36,154 bases of DNA from Candidatus Omnitrophota bacterium (GTDB lineage Bacteria > Omnitrophota > Gorgyraeia > Duberdicusellales > 4484-171), in contig JAQUOR010000001.1 of NCBI GenBank assembly GCA_028717025.1, positions 1 to 36,154 of the forward strand. The letters are read 5' to 3'. The notes below the pieces were generated by a model that was not told the origin of the DNA, ran no database searches, and was given only the letters and a program-made list of their open reading frames with translations. Below, piece after piece: positions 23,606 through 31,259 of the stretch. Within the stretch, counting starts at the first letter, position 1. Each line of letters opens with the position of its first letter. Position numbers and translations under genes: made by a program.

Positions 23606-25171
23606 TCATTTGGTTTGCCCCGGTGAATTCTTACCTAAGAGATGGCATATCTTTTCAACATATAAAAAGAATATGCGCTTAAATTCTCCGCTGAAATCTT
23701 CAAAGGTATTCCACCAGAACCAATCGCTGCCTTCAATCAAATAAAAGTACTGCCGGGCTTCTACTGTTTTCGGGTCGGCTACATTGGCTTTTGCGATCAA
23801 ATCACGGATCCTGCGCAACAAAACCCAATAGGCGTTATTCTTTTTATTGCCGACCCACACGCCGAAATCATTATTGATCCAGGAACCGGGGGCAAGACGT
23901 TCGAGCCGTTTGCTCTCAAATTTATCCAAAAATTCGCTTGGAGTGGTTGTCGTAAGGACGTCGCTTTTTTCAAGCGATGAATACAACGTTTCTAAAAAAT
24001 CGATACCGTTATTCTTGTAATATTCCCAGGCATTTTCGCCATCCATAATGATGGTGATAATTCTCTGGGGATATATGTTTTTAACAAACGCGTGCGTGCG
24101 CTTGAAATGCTCCATAAGATCTCCTGCGGCAAATTTGGAATCTTCCCACCCTTGATAGTTAAAACTGATGATATCGGAAAGATTTCTGTCTCGAAAGAAA
24201 ATATTGACGTCTTTAAACCGGTAAGGCCGATGAATGATGTGCCGTTGATTTCTGATCATATCATAAGAAACATGCTCGGTGGTGAGGCTCTTGAAAAGAA
24301 TACCTTCGTCGGTACCGACCCATTTAAAGCCTGCCCTGTGGTAGAGCGCAATAACGTCTTCGGAAACACTGCCTTCTGACGGCCAGCTCCCGCGAGGCAA
24401 CTCTCCAAAGGCGCGTTTAAAAACATCTTTTGCTTTTTCCAAATGCCAGAAACAATCCGGCGGTGCGGAAAAACGCGAAAGAGGTTTTTTCAAATACGGG
24501 AATTCGTTTAAAATATCGGTGTCGTAGATAAGCGGCATTATCGGATGATGGTAGGGCGTTACGGTTATCTCGATGCGCCGGGCCCCAAGCAATTTATTGT
24601 AAAGAGGCATGATACGCGACAAGAGTTCGTAGTGTTTCTTTATGATCAATGCCCTGTCGGCCTGTGTGTAATTTTTTTCTTTCGCGATGAGCGCTCGTAC
24701 CTCTCTATCTTCTTTGATGGTGTAAGGATGAAACCAGGCAAGGTTAAAGAGCGCCTGCAAATCGCCATAGTCCTGCGTATTGAAACGACTATGAGACATT
24801 TTTTTATTATAAAGTTGCGAGTATCTGCGGTGAGGACGTATGAAACGATCGTGATTTATCGAGAAAAAACGTTCGATGATGAACTTCTTCTCGTCCGGCT
24901 TTAGATACGCCGGATTCTTAAGGGTAAGTATTGAAAAATAATCCTGGGCATGGTTATTCACATAATCAAGTAATTGTTCAAGGAGTATACCGCTGAAGTT
25001 AAAGCTCACCTTTACCTTATTGAATTTCTCAACGGTACGCGCCATGCCGTAGTAATCTTTGATGCCGTGAAGCCGCACCCATGGTAAGACGTAGTAATCC
25101 TTATCGGGGGATTTATAGCAGGGTTGGTGCATGTGCCATAAGAAAATTACGTTTGTAGGTGATTTTTTCAT
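23606..25171 (-). CDS. GH57 glycoside hydrolase, alpha-amylase-like
   Basis: A 521-residue GH57 enzyme, distinct from both flanking paralogues. The barrel opens VIFLWHMHQPCYK, the form found in the amylase/amylopullulanase side of the family. The likely nucleophile is Glu266 in RGSWPSEGSVSE, and the acid/base Asp377 in TIIMDGENAWE; TPYHHPIMPL lies between the usual motifs. Cytoplasmic, no signal peptide. It probably cleaves alpha-1,4 or alpha-1,6 links in glycogen-type glucan, but specificity is not visible. The ATG at 25171 has no Shine-Dalgarno; a TATAAT-like box at 25178-25183 on the minus strand is so close that an internal leaderless start is possible. It is co-directional with the branching enzyme gene upstream (109-bp gap filled by a repeat). 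Confidence 0.9.
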   Translation of the reverse strand: MKKSPTNVIFLWHMHQPCYKSPDKDYYVLPWVRLHGIKDYYGMARTVEKFNKVKVSFNFSGILLEQLLDYVNNHAQDYFSILTLKNPAYLKPDEKKFIIERFFSINHDRFIRPHRRYSQLYNKKMSHSRFNTQDYGDLQALFNLAWFHPYTIKEDREVRALIAKEKNYTQADRALIIKKHYELLSRIMPLYNKLLGARRIEITVTPYHHPIMPLIYDTDILNEFPYLKKPLSRFSAPPDCFWHLEKAKDVFKRAFGELPRGSWPSEGSVSEDVIALYHRAGFKWVGTDEGILFKSLTTEHVSYDMIRNQRHIIHRPYRFKDVNIFFRDRNLSDIISFNYQGWEDSKFAAGDLMEHFKRTHAFVKNIYPQRIITIIMDGENAWEYYKNNGIDFLETLYSSLEKSDVLTTTTPSEFLDKFESKRLERLAPGSWINNDFGVWVGNKKNNAYWVLLRRIRDLIAKANVADPKTVEARQYFYLIEGSDWFWWNTFEDFSGEFKRIFFLYVEKICHLLGKNSPGQTK

Positions 25172-25212
25172 CTGTGAATTATAAATTTATAAGCGTTGAT
25201 TTCCACTAATTA

Positions 25213-25281
25213 AAAACGCGAATTACCGCTAATATATTCGCGTTCATTCGCGCTCTTTAAAATTCGCGGCGATTCGCGTTT
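25213..25281. repeat. AAACGCGAAT...ATTCGCGTTT dispersed repeat
   Basis: Outer arms AAACGCGAAT and ATTCGCGTTT enclose CGCTAATATATTCGCG-type words. It sits between two GH57 genes and touches the last codon of the upstream one. Same family as 1569-1662. Confidence 0.6.
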
Positions 25282-26864
25282 CAGGGTTGGCATACGGAAT
25301 AGTTAGCTTCGGGGAAAATGTTGTCTTTCCGCTCAATATCTTCAATAACTTCGTTGTTCACGTAACCCCGTTCTAGAAAACTTTTCAAAAGGTAAAAACG
25401 CTCAAGGTGCGAGACGGTGCGTTTTTTTGCATATTCCACAAAAGAGCCGGTTTTCATCATAAAAGCCCAGTCGCTGCTCTGTGCAAGGAGAAGTTCCCGC
25501 ACCATCTGGTTTAAGATCCTTTCCTTAATGCCTCCCTGGCCTCCATATTTATTGGCTGCTTCGGTCATTTTCTCTTGCGCCCGATGCAGATGCGGATAAA
25601 TCCAGTCATTAGAGCCGTTAAGCCAGACTTCGTAGTAACCCTTCCAACCCCAGCTTGAAGGAGAGGGGCTAATGACCTGGTTCTTAGGATACAACCCTAA
25701 ATATTGGCTCGGCGTAATAAGTTTTACCGTTTTCTGGTCATAACGAGTTTTACGTATCAAGAAGTTAAGCCATTGCACTCCTTCAAACCACCAGTGGCCG
25801 AAGAGTTCCGCGTCGTAGGGCGCGACAACAATCGGCTTCCTGTCAAAGATAGAAGATAAATACTCTATTTGCTTTTCGCGATTAAAAAGAAAATTTCCCG
25901 CATGATATGCCGCTTTATCCGTGGCCCACTCAGGCACGTACGGTTCTTTATGAGTACTCTCACCGGTAATACGGTAATATTTTACTCCGGTAAAAATCCT
26001 GGCACCGCAATTTGAAATATACGGTTTTATGTAGTCGTGGTCGAGATCAAATCCTATATCGCGATAATACTCACGGTAATTATAATCACCAGGGTAGCCC
26101 TGGATCGCTGACCAGACGCTTTTCGAAGACTCATGGTCTCTGCCGAAAACTGCGACCCTATTCTTTGTGTAGTATGAGGAATAAACGCCGAATTTCGGCC
26201 GGGGTCGGGCAAAGAGAATACCGTGCGATTCAAGAAGAAAATATTTTATCCCTTCCTCTTTTAAAAATTTATCCACGTCTTCCGTATAACCGCACTCAGG
26301 CAGCCATATCCCCTTTGGATTTGTACCAAAATATTTGCGATAGGAATTAACTCCGGTGCGCACCTGCATGCGTATGGCGTCTTTATTAATGCCGATAAGA
26401 GGCAGAAACCCGTGCGTGGCGCCACAGGTGATTATTTCCAGTACTCCTTTATCCTGATACTTTTTAAATTCTCTTAATAAATCTCTCTGGTAGGCGTGGA
26501 CGAATCTTTCGCGGGTTTTATTGAAACGATGGTAATACATCAACGCAAGTTTATAAAAATCGGGATTGAAACGATTCCTGTCAATCTCCTTCTCGCACAG
26601 CTCCACCATCTTATTTAAGTGCCCCACATAGCGGTTGCGCAGTAACTCATCCGCAAGCATGTTGCACAGGGACGGAGAAAGGTTAAGCGTAAAGGCAAAA
26701 TCAACGCCATCGCGCACCAGGCCTTCGAACATGTCTAAAAGCGGCATGTAGGTTTCAGTAAGTGCTTCAAAAAACCAGCGCTCTTCCAGAAACTCCGCAT
26801 GCTCCGGATGCCTCACGAAGGGAAGATGAGCGTGCAAAACGAGTGCGAGATATCCTTTTTCCAT
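25281..26864 (-). CDS. GH57 1,4-alpha-glucan branching enzyme
   Basis: Makes alpha-1,6 branches in glycogen-like glucan. The 527-residue length and motif set match the GH57 branching enzymes of Thermus and Thermococcus kodakarensis: LALVLHAHLPFVRHPE at the start, THGFLPL, nucleophile Glu190 in GIWLPECGYT, acid/base Asp351 in VAPYDAELFGHWW, and the C-terminal helical region with SSWGWKGYYEVWLNGSNDWIYPHLH. Cytoplasmic. An AAGGA lies about 10 nt before the ATG at 26864. It follows the DUF4912 gene and heads the GH57 series, so it shares the regulated promoter at 27988-28016. Of the three GH57 genes this is the most specific call. Confidence 0.93.
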   Translation of the reverse strand: MEKGYLALVLHAHLPFVRHPEHAEFLEERWFFEALTETYMPLLDMFEGLVRDGVDFAFTLNLSPSLCNMLADELLRNRYVGHLNKMVELCEKEIDRNRFNPDFYKLALMYYHRFNKTRERFVHAYQRDLLREFKKYQDKGVLEIITCGATHGFLPLIGINKDAIRMQVRTGVNSYRKYFGTNPKGIWLPECGYTEDVDKFLKEEGIKYFLLESHGILFARPRPKFGVYSSYYTKNRVAVFGRDHESSKSVWSAIQGYPGDYNYREYYRDIGFDLDHDYIKPYISNCGARIFTGVKYYRITGESTHKEPYVPEWATDKAAYHAGNFLFNREKQIEYLSSIFDRKPIVVAPYDAELFGHWWFEGVQWLNFLIRKTRYDQKTVKLITPSQYLGLYPKNQVISPSPSSWGWKGYYEVWLNGSNDWIYPHLHRAQEKMTEAANKYGGQGGIKERILNQMVRELLLAQSSDWAFMMKTGSFVEYAKKRTVSHLERFYLLKSFLERGYVNNEVIEDIERKDNIFPEANYSVCQP

Positions 26865-26883
26865 ATTGAATTATTCCTTACTT

Positions 26884-26948
26884 AAACGCGAATATTCGCA
26901 GATAATCATCTGCGAATAGCTGTGTGAGATCAGTGCAAATCTGCGTTT
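26884..26948. repeat. AAACGC...GCGTTT repeat with 11-bp perfect hairpin
   Basis: Outer ends AAACGC (26884-26889) and GCGTTT (26943-26948); inside, TATTCGCAGAT (26893-26903) pairs with ATCTGCGAATA (26908-26918) around a 4-nt loop. It fills the DUF4912-branching enzyme gap and could reduce read-through. Confidence 0.6.
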
Positions 26949-26949
26949 T

Positions 26950-27963
26950 TTATTTATCGAACCGTTTGACTGCGGGGGTTTTCTTCAACCTATGTTTCTT
27001 ATTTTTTGAGACAGCAGCAACCTCGAATTGATAGTCCCCTACCGGCAAAGCATAACGCAGGGTAAATGTGCCATCGGACCGCAAGGTTACGGGTTTACCC
27101 TCAACAGTGACGTGAGCGTCGTGTTCGGTTCTTCCGTAAAGAATAAGCTCAGTCCACACTTCTAAGAAAAACTTATCCTGGACCTTAACGCGTTCAGAGA
27201 AAAGGCTGCTTATGCCCCAGGAAGCAAGCGGTGATGAAATCTGGTGCCGTAATATTTCTTCAAAACGTTTCTTGCGCTCCATAGAGCTTTTGCCTAAATC
27301 ATATACGCCTAACACTTTATAGTACTCTTCATCCGGCAAAGCCCATTCTTCATCGATAATCGAAGAAATTCCGAAATAAGGCGTCTTGATAATGTTGGAG
27401 CGGATTATGGGGAAAAATTTTCCTGCCGGGTTTTTAAAGCCTATCTCTACGCACCAGGAACATTCCGGTTTGCTGACATTAATGTACCAGTTATTCGCTT
27501 CGTAATGAATGTCGATATCAAAGAATGAATTTGCGTTGGTACCGTTAAAACTTTTTACTTCCGTTACGTCATACACGCGTAAAACCCAGCGCAAACTTTG
27601 CCGTTCTCCTTCCGGTATCGAAGAAACAATTTCGTTGATCTTACCTTCGGAAATATCCCAATACGTATGCAGCCACCAAGGATCCCTGGCCATAAGAATA
27701 ATGCGGTTGTCAGCATAGCGCACCGGAAGATTATACGTCTCTTGTGGACGTACAATTTCGGTTGCGGTAAATTTTGACTGCTCCACTTCCTCTGCTTCTT
27801 TCTGCAAAATATGATTAATTACGGGAGAAACAACTTCCGGGAGGGTCCTTTTCGCTGTTATTTTTCGTCTGATAATCCGTGGGGTAATAGGCTTTAAGAT
27901 AGGTTTCTTGCTGGAAATCTTGGTGCTTTTTGACGTGTTTTTTTTGGAGGTTCTTTTCCTCAT
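26950..27963 (-). CDS. DUF4912 protein with C-terminal Ig-like domain
   Basis: 337 residues. A Lys/Arg/Ser/Thr-rich tail (1-45) precedes a DUF4912 domain (about 78-205) with the typical LMARDPWWLHTYWDIS start and WCVEIGFKNPAGKFFPI near its end. A final beta-rich domain contains VTVEGKPVTLRSDGTFTLRY and LPVGDYQFEVAAVS, like bacterial Ig/glucodextranase-B modules. No signal peptide. DUF4912 genes are repeatedly found beside GH57 alpha-glucan genes; its role is not known, and binding glucan or organising the enzymes is a guess. GAGG lies 5 nt before the ATG at 27963. It is the first gene after a strong promoter with an internal palindrome. Confidence 0.85.
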   Translation of the reverse strand: MRKRTSKKNTSKSTKISSKKPILKPITPRIIRRKITAKRTLPEVVSPVINHILQKEAEEVEQSKFTATEIVRPQETYNLPVRYADNRIILMARDPWWLHTYWDISEGKINEIVSSIPEGERQSLRWVLRVYDVTEVKSFNGTNANSFFDIDIHYEANNWYINVSKPECSWCVEIGFKNPAGKFFPIIRSNIIKTPYFGISSIIDEEWALPDEEYYKVLGVYDLGKSSMERKKRFEEILRHQISSPLASWGISSLFSERVKVQDKFFLEVWTELILYGRTEHDAHVTVEGKPVTLRSDGTFTLRYALPVGDYQFEVAAVSKNKKHRLKKTPAVKRFDK

Positions 27964-27987
27964 TTTTGCCTCATATAAGGTAAAGGA

Positions 27988-28016
27988 ATTCTACCACTCA
28001 TCTTTATGAGTGTCAA
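27988..28016 (-). promoter_or_regulatory. strong sigma-70 promoter of the DUF4912-GH57 operon
   Basis: TTGACA (28011-28016), a 17-nt spacer and TAGAAT (27988-27993) on the minus strand. Transcription would start near 27981, leaving about 18 nt with a GAGG ribosome site before the ATG at 27963. Confidence 0.75.
27995..28012. promoter_or_regulatory. candidate operator palindrome inside the promoter spacer
   Basis: CACTCAT-CTTT-ATGAGTG is a perfect 7-4-7 inverted repeat lying precisely between the -35 and -10 boxes of the DUF4912-GH57 promoter, touching the -35. That placement is typical of a repressor site. The regulator is not identifiable in the window. Confidence 0.6.
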
Positions 28017-28094
28017 TAAATTAGTAACAAAGAAATCCTTCACTCGCTTTTGCTCGTTCGGAATGTCTCCTCGCTCATTGAAAAACCCGAGGGG

Positions 28095-28613
28095 TCAATT
28101 ATTTATCTTGGTTTTTATCTCGTCAATCTTCTGCAGCAGGCGGCCAAGTTCAACCGGGAATGAAGAAGCACTCAATAGAATTTTTTTAGTTTTTCCGTTA
28201 ACGGTAACTTTTAGCTGATCACCCCGATACCCTAAAGGGCTCGCACTTCCAATATACTCGTCGTTAAAACGAAAAATATTCATCTCTAGAATCATGTCCT
28301 TAAACGCTTTGAGTTCCTGGGCAGAAAGTTGTCCGCTTTTTACGATCGTCTTTGGTTTATTAGAAGAAAACATGGAGTAGCGCTCTTTAGAGTAACGATC
28401 TTTATTGAAAACGGTAACGTTACCTGTTGAAGCGATAAAAATATCGTAATCCTGAGTAAGTGCCTGCTTTTTTGTGGAATAAAAAACATCGATATTGTAA
28501 TCTTGGGCCGTCACCAAGCGTTCACGCACGTATGCGCTCTGTGCCGTGGGTAGGTAAAACGAGAAGGATGAGGCAAGAAAAAGATAGATTATAAGATATT
28601 TTTTCGACATCAT
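28095..28613 (-). CDS. small exported protein of unknown function
   Basis: Unrecognised. From the ATG at 28613 the product is 172 residues with a clear signal peptide (MMSKKYLIIYLFLASSFSFY, cleavage likely after TAQSA). The mature part is mixed alpha/beta: FIASTGNVTVFNKDRYSKE, then SGQLSAQELKAFKDMILEMN and GDQLKVTVNGKTKKILL, the last two resembling a regulator-like strand-helix pattern. Another in-frame ATG at 28640 is also downstream of the predicted transcription start; the codon at 28670 lies beside the promoter and can be dismissed. It is a single-gene unit with its own strong promoter, followed by the DUF4912 promoter region. Confidence 0.65.
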   Translation of the reverse strand: MMSKKYLIIYLFLASSFSFYLPTAQSAYVRERLVTAQDYNIDVFYSTKKQALTQDYDIFIASTGNVTVFNKDRYSKERYSMFSSNKPKTIVKSGQLSAQELKAFKDMILEMNIFRFNDEYIGSASPLGYRGDQLKVTVNGKTKKILLSASSFPVELGRLLQKIDEIKTKINN

Positions 28614-28658
28614 CGTGTGTATCTTTGAAGGGTAAAGCATCGACAAAATTTCATAATC

Positions 28659-28686
28659 ATTGTAACCCACAGGGAATAACTGTCAA
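28659..28686 (-). promoter_or_regulatory. sigma-70 promoter of the small exported protein gene
   Basis: TTGACA (28681-28686), 16-nt spacer, TACAAT (28659-28664) on the minus strand; transcription would start near 28652. This rules out the far upstream start codon at 28670. Confidence 0.7.
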
Positions 28687-28775
28687 GATTACTTTTAACA
28701 AAGAGGCTTAAAATTAATTGTATCCGCGCAGGGAATACTGTAAAGTACTTTATTCTTCTTTCTTCTGACTTTTTT

Positions 28776-29190
28776 CGCCTCAGAAAGAGGCGCACTGACG
28801 CAATTTATCCAGAGGGATAATACCGACGCAATACCTTTAAGCGTCGGGTATATAATCCCAGAAGGCGGACACTGCCGCAATCCCTTGTCCAGAAGGACAA
28901 TACCCGCACAATTCCGCTAAGTGCGGGGTATTCTAAGCGTCAGGTGCTTTAAGCGCCGGATACTGCTTAAGGAGATAACGCCTGCCGCTAAAGGATATGG
29001 CAGTGTGCACTTTCTGTGACAAGCGCACAGGCCGCTCTGCCGAGAAGACGGCGTATACCTTGCCACATTGGAATGGCAAGTACGCGCTTTCCGCGCTGCC
29101 CGCCAATCCGTTTTGGCGAGGTGCCGATTCGGCCGGGTGTCCTTTAGCGCTATAACGCATTATACTGGCTGAAACCTAAGCCCCTGCGTT
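28776..29190. repeat. non-coding array of about fifteen consecutive hairpins
   Basis: Perfect or near-perfect stems follow one another: 28776-28792, 28805-28820, 28821-28850, 28865-28878, 28885-28900, 28901-28930, 28943-28957 (inside TAAGC/GCTTA at 28934-28969), 28982-29003, 29004-29029, 29039-29052, 29059-29080, 29084-29096, 29101-29118, 29123-29133 and 29154-29190. The pair at 28805-28850 recurs exactly 80 bp on at 28885-28930 with the same stem and loop sizes and compensatory base changes. No plausible reading frame covers it. It would be transcribed as the 3' region of lemA on the minus strand. It may be a structured RNA or a palindrome-rich selfish element. Confidence 0.7.
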
Positions 29191-29752
29191 AAAACTTAAT
29201 CTCCACGTCTTTTTTATCATCTTCCGCGACCTTAAAAAGCTCCTCTTGTCTAAAACCCATCATATTTGCGATAATAACATCGGGAAAAGACTGGATCTTT
29301 ATGTTGTAATTATTCACGCTCTCGTTGTAAAATTCACGCCTGTCTGCAATCTCGTTTTCAAGCGAAGAAATCCTGGTCTGTAAATGCATAAAATCCTGAT
29401 TTGCCTTTAAGTCGGGGTAATTCTCCGCTACTGCAAAAAGCGTCTTTAACGCTCCGCTTATCATGGTATCTGCCTGTGCTTTATCCTGAATGTTTTGGGC
29501 ATTCTGGTAGACGCTGCGCGCTTTTGTAATCGTCTCAAGCAGCTCCTTTTCGTATTTCATGTACCCTTTGCAGACCTCGATAAGCTTAGGCAGCTCATCA
29601 TGACGCTGCTTAAGTAACACCTCAATGTTTGCCCAGGCTTTCTTTAAATTGTTTTTAAGCCTGATTAAACCGTTGTAGATTCCGACAAAATATCCAAAGA
29701 AAATAAGCAATAAAAATATTACTACGCCTAAAATCAAAAACCCTGCTACCAT
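29189..29752 (-). CDS. lemA: LemA family membrane protein
   Basis: 187 residues: an N-terminal membrane helix (about 3-24) followed by a long helical domain with the family signatures YNGLIRLKNNLKKAWANIEV, LLKQRHDELPKLIEVCKGYM and VNNYNIKIQSFPDVIIANMM. LemA proteins sit in the inner membrane with a helical bundle; their biochemical role is not settled. The start at 29752 is fixed by AGGAGG about 6 nt upstream, discarding an 18-residue upstream extension. The GIDE-domain gene precedes it by 90 bp, a pairing common in bacteria. A palindromic repeat lies in that gap, and the hairpin array begins at its stop codon. Confidence 0.92.
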   Translation of the reverse strand: MVAGFLILGVVIFLLLIFFGYFVGIYNGLIRLKNNLKKAWANIEVLLKQRHDELPKLIEVCKGYMKYEKELLETITKARSVYQNAQNIQDKAQADTMISGALKTLFAVAENYPDLKANQDFMHLQTRISSLENEIADRREFYNESVNNYNIKIQSFPDVIIANMMGFRQEELFKVAEDDKKDVEIKF

Positions 29753-29770
29753 AAACACCTCCTTTAATAA

Positions 29771-29838
29771 TAGAAGCGAAGCACCGCAGATTGAAACGCG
29801 GAACAACGCGGAAAATTTTCAGCGTAAATCCGCTTCTA
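29771..29838. repeat. TAGAAGCG...CGCTTCTA repeat element (68-bp copy)
   Basis: Perfect 8-bp terminal inverted repeats at 29771-29778 and 29831-29838 enclose AAACGCGGAACAACGCGG-type words. Same termini as 7027-7060, different interior length. It lies between the GIDE and lemA genes. Confidence 0.65.
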
Positions 29839-29842
29839 TGGC

Positions 29843-30598
29843 TCATTTGATCCCAAAATACCACAGTATATAGGCGCAACACGCTAAAAATAAAATCGGA
29901 CCACCCCAAATAGATAAATATGTTCTTAACGAAAGCTGCTGCAGGAGTTCTTTTTCCGAGTAATCCGATATCACATAGTAAGGCGCTTCTTCCGAGATAC
30001 CCATCATAATGTTATCCTGGTTCTTTAAAAACTCTTTTACATGCGGGTTATCTTTTGCGGTACCTAGAACATACACTACATCCTGCGGTTCGAGTACATA
30101 TTCGGTAAAGCGCAAAGGTCTCCTTCCCCAGAAGCCGTTTAAAGCCACGCCGTATTCCGAACAGAAAGTAGCGACATGTTCGGGGCAGGAAGAAAATGAA
30201 CCGGTCTGGTACTTTAAATCTATGTGCACCCTGACATCCGCATCGCTGTTTTCTACCAGAACCTTGCCCGTTTCATCTTCCACATAAAAAGGGAAAAAGG
30301 TCTTTAGGTCTTTTATGACAACCCAGTGCCCTGATTTTCCGCTTCTCCGGTATTCTTCAACTTTGCAGTGATAAAAAACGCAGGTTTTTTTTAAAATGGG
30401 GCTTTGGATCACTTGAAGGGGTGCGATTGTGCCGGAAACCTCGGCAAGCCCAAGCGCAAGAGAACGGACCTTGGATGTCGGTATTTCCTGAATGACCCGC
30501 GTTAAACGCAAGGTTTTCCAGCCCCTCACGAATGCCCATACGCCGAATCCTGCGCCGATAAAAGAATAGAAGAGCAGCTTATCCCTGCTATCGCTCAT
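29843..30598 (-). CDS. GIDE-domain (MUL1-like, RING-less) membrane protein
   Basis: 251 residues with an N-terminal membrane helix (about 8-26), a central GIDE-type domain (VRSLALGLAEVSGTIAPL, CVFYHCKVEEYRR, FYVEDETGKVLVENSDADV) and a C-terminal hydrophobic helix (ISIWGGPILFLACCAYILWY region). The domain is that of mitochondrial MUL1/GIDE, but no RING finger follows, as expected for bacteria. It is paired with LemA downstream, suggesting a joint membrane role. Its promoter lies immediately before the ATG, with TACAAT only 8 nt away, so the message is likely leaderless. Function in bacteria is unknown. Confidence 0.82.
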   Translation of the reverse strand: MSDSRDKLLFYSFIGAGFGVWAFVRGWKTLRLTRVIQEIPTSKVRSLALGLAEVSGTIAPLQVIQSPILKKTCVFYHCKVEEYRRSGKSGHWVVIKDLKTFFPFYVEDETGKVLVENSDADVRVHIDLKYQTGSFSSCPEHVATFCSEYGVALNGFWGRRPLRFTEYVLEPQDVVYVLGTAKDNPHVKEFLKNQDNIMMGISEEAPYYVISDYSEKELLQQLSLRTYLSIWGGPILFLACCAYILWYFGIK

Positions 30599-30606
30599 TT
30601 AGAAAA

Positions 30607-30634
30607 ATTGTAACACGAAAATACCGTCTCGCAA
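30607..30634 (-). promoter_or_regulatory. promoter of GIDE-lemA, probably leaderless
   Basis: TTGCGA (30629-30634), 16-nt spacer and TACAAT (30607-30612) on the minus strand. Expected transcription start near 30600, two bases before the ATG at 30598. Confidence 0.5.
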
Positions 30635-30732
30635 ATTATTTTCCGTAAAATTAGCCGGCTGACAAAGATACTGTATCGGGAGGATTTAAATGAAGTATCA
30701 CAAAAATCGTTACGCGGTTAACGACATTCTCT

Positions 30733-31251
30733 CTACTGTCCGATTTTCGATATGACTTTGGGGATACAATAGTTACCTATGCAATCTAATTGCTCTTTGT
30801 CCTGTTTCTCCTGAATAAATTTCTGTTCTTTTTTAAGGAAACTGTTTTGCCCGGTTTTCTCCTTCAGCAACTTCTTGAATAATTTCTTGTCTGAGGAAAC
30901 TTGCGGAAGCGCGGCTAAATCCTTATAGCAACGCATTGCTGTCCCCGTTATTTCCAGGCCCAGATTAAGAGCCCCCACGAGGGAAAAACTTCCCGGATCA
31001 AGTTTACAAAATTTACAGTGCTCTTCTATTGCCTCAAGCGTTATTCCCAATTGACCGAGATAGCTATAGAGCAGCCTTTCATTTTCCCTGGCTATTTTTG
31101 ACATCTCAGAAAATTTGTTTCTGATTTGGCCGTTTTTAATTATTTGCGCCAGATGCTCGCAGCAACGAGCCATCGTTCGTTCTACGTCTATGGTGCATTC
31201 AAAAACCTCGATAAGCCGCTTACTATTTTTTGTATTCTGCATGTCTGCCAT
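30733..31251 (-). CDS. helical Cys/His-containing protein, possibly ferritin-like
   Basis: Not firmly recognised. 172 residues predicted almost all helical, with four long helices (about 12-38, 43-66, 92-115, 123-150), the arrangement of ferritin-like bundles. Acidic and His residues of a di-iron site are not in canonical ExxH pairs, so metal binding is uncertain. It carries Cys30-Cys31-x-His33, His78-Cys79-x2-Cys82 and Cys157-x4-Cys162. It begins 8 nt after the nfu stop with a GGGGG ribosome site 4 nt before ATG, so it is translated with nfu; that suggests iron or Fe-S handling. Confidence 0.6.
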   Translation of the reverse strand: MADMQNTKNSKRLIEVFECTIDVERTMARCCEHLAQIIKNGQIRNKFSEMSKIARENERLLYSYLGQLGITLEAIEEHCKFCKLDPGSFSLVGALNLGLEITGTAMRCYKDLAALPQVSSDKKLFKKLLKEKTGQNSFLKKEQKFIQEKQDKEQLDCIGNYCIPKVISKIGQ

Positions 31252-31259
31252 GGTGCCCC

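Noticed and set aside
28614..28670. Upstream start for the small exported protein
   Set aside because: The codon at 28670 is a GTG that lies beside the TACAAT box, before the predicted transcription start, and it would bury the signal peptide.
28933..29160. Minus-strand open frame of about 75 codons inside the hairpin array
   Set aside because: It has no ribosome site, and its sequence is fully explained by the consecutive palindromes; composition is not protein-like.
28776..29190. CRISPR array or integron attC array
   Set aside because: The units are inverted repeats with differing sequence and lengths, not identical direct repeats with unique spacers, and there are no cas genes, integrase or attC core sites.
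30733..31251. Rubrerythrin or hemerythrin
   Set aside because: The ExxH pairs of rubrerythrins and the His pattern of hemerythrins are absent; only the four-helix outline is similar.
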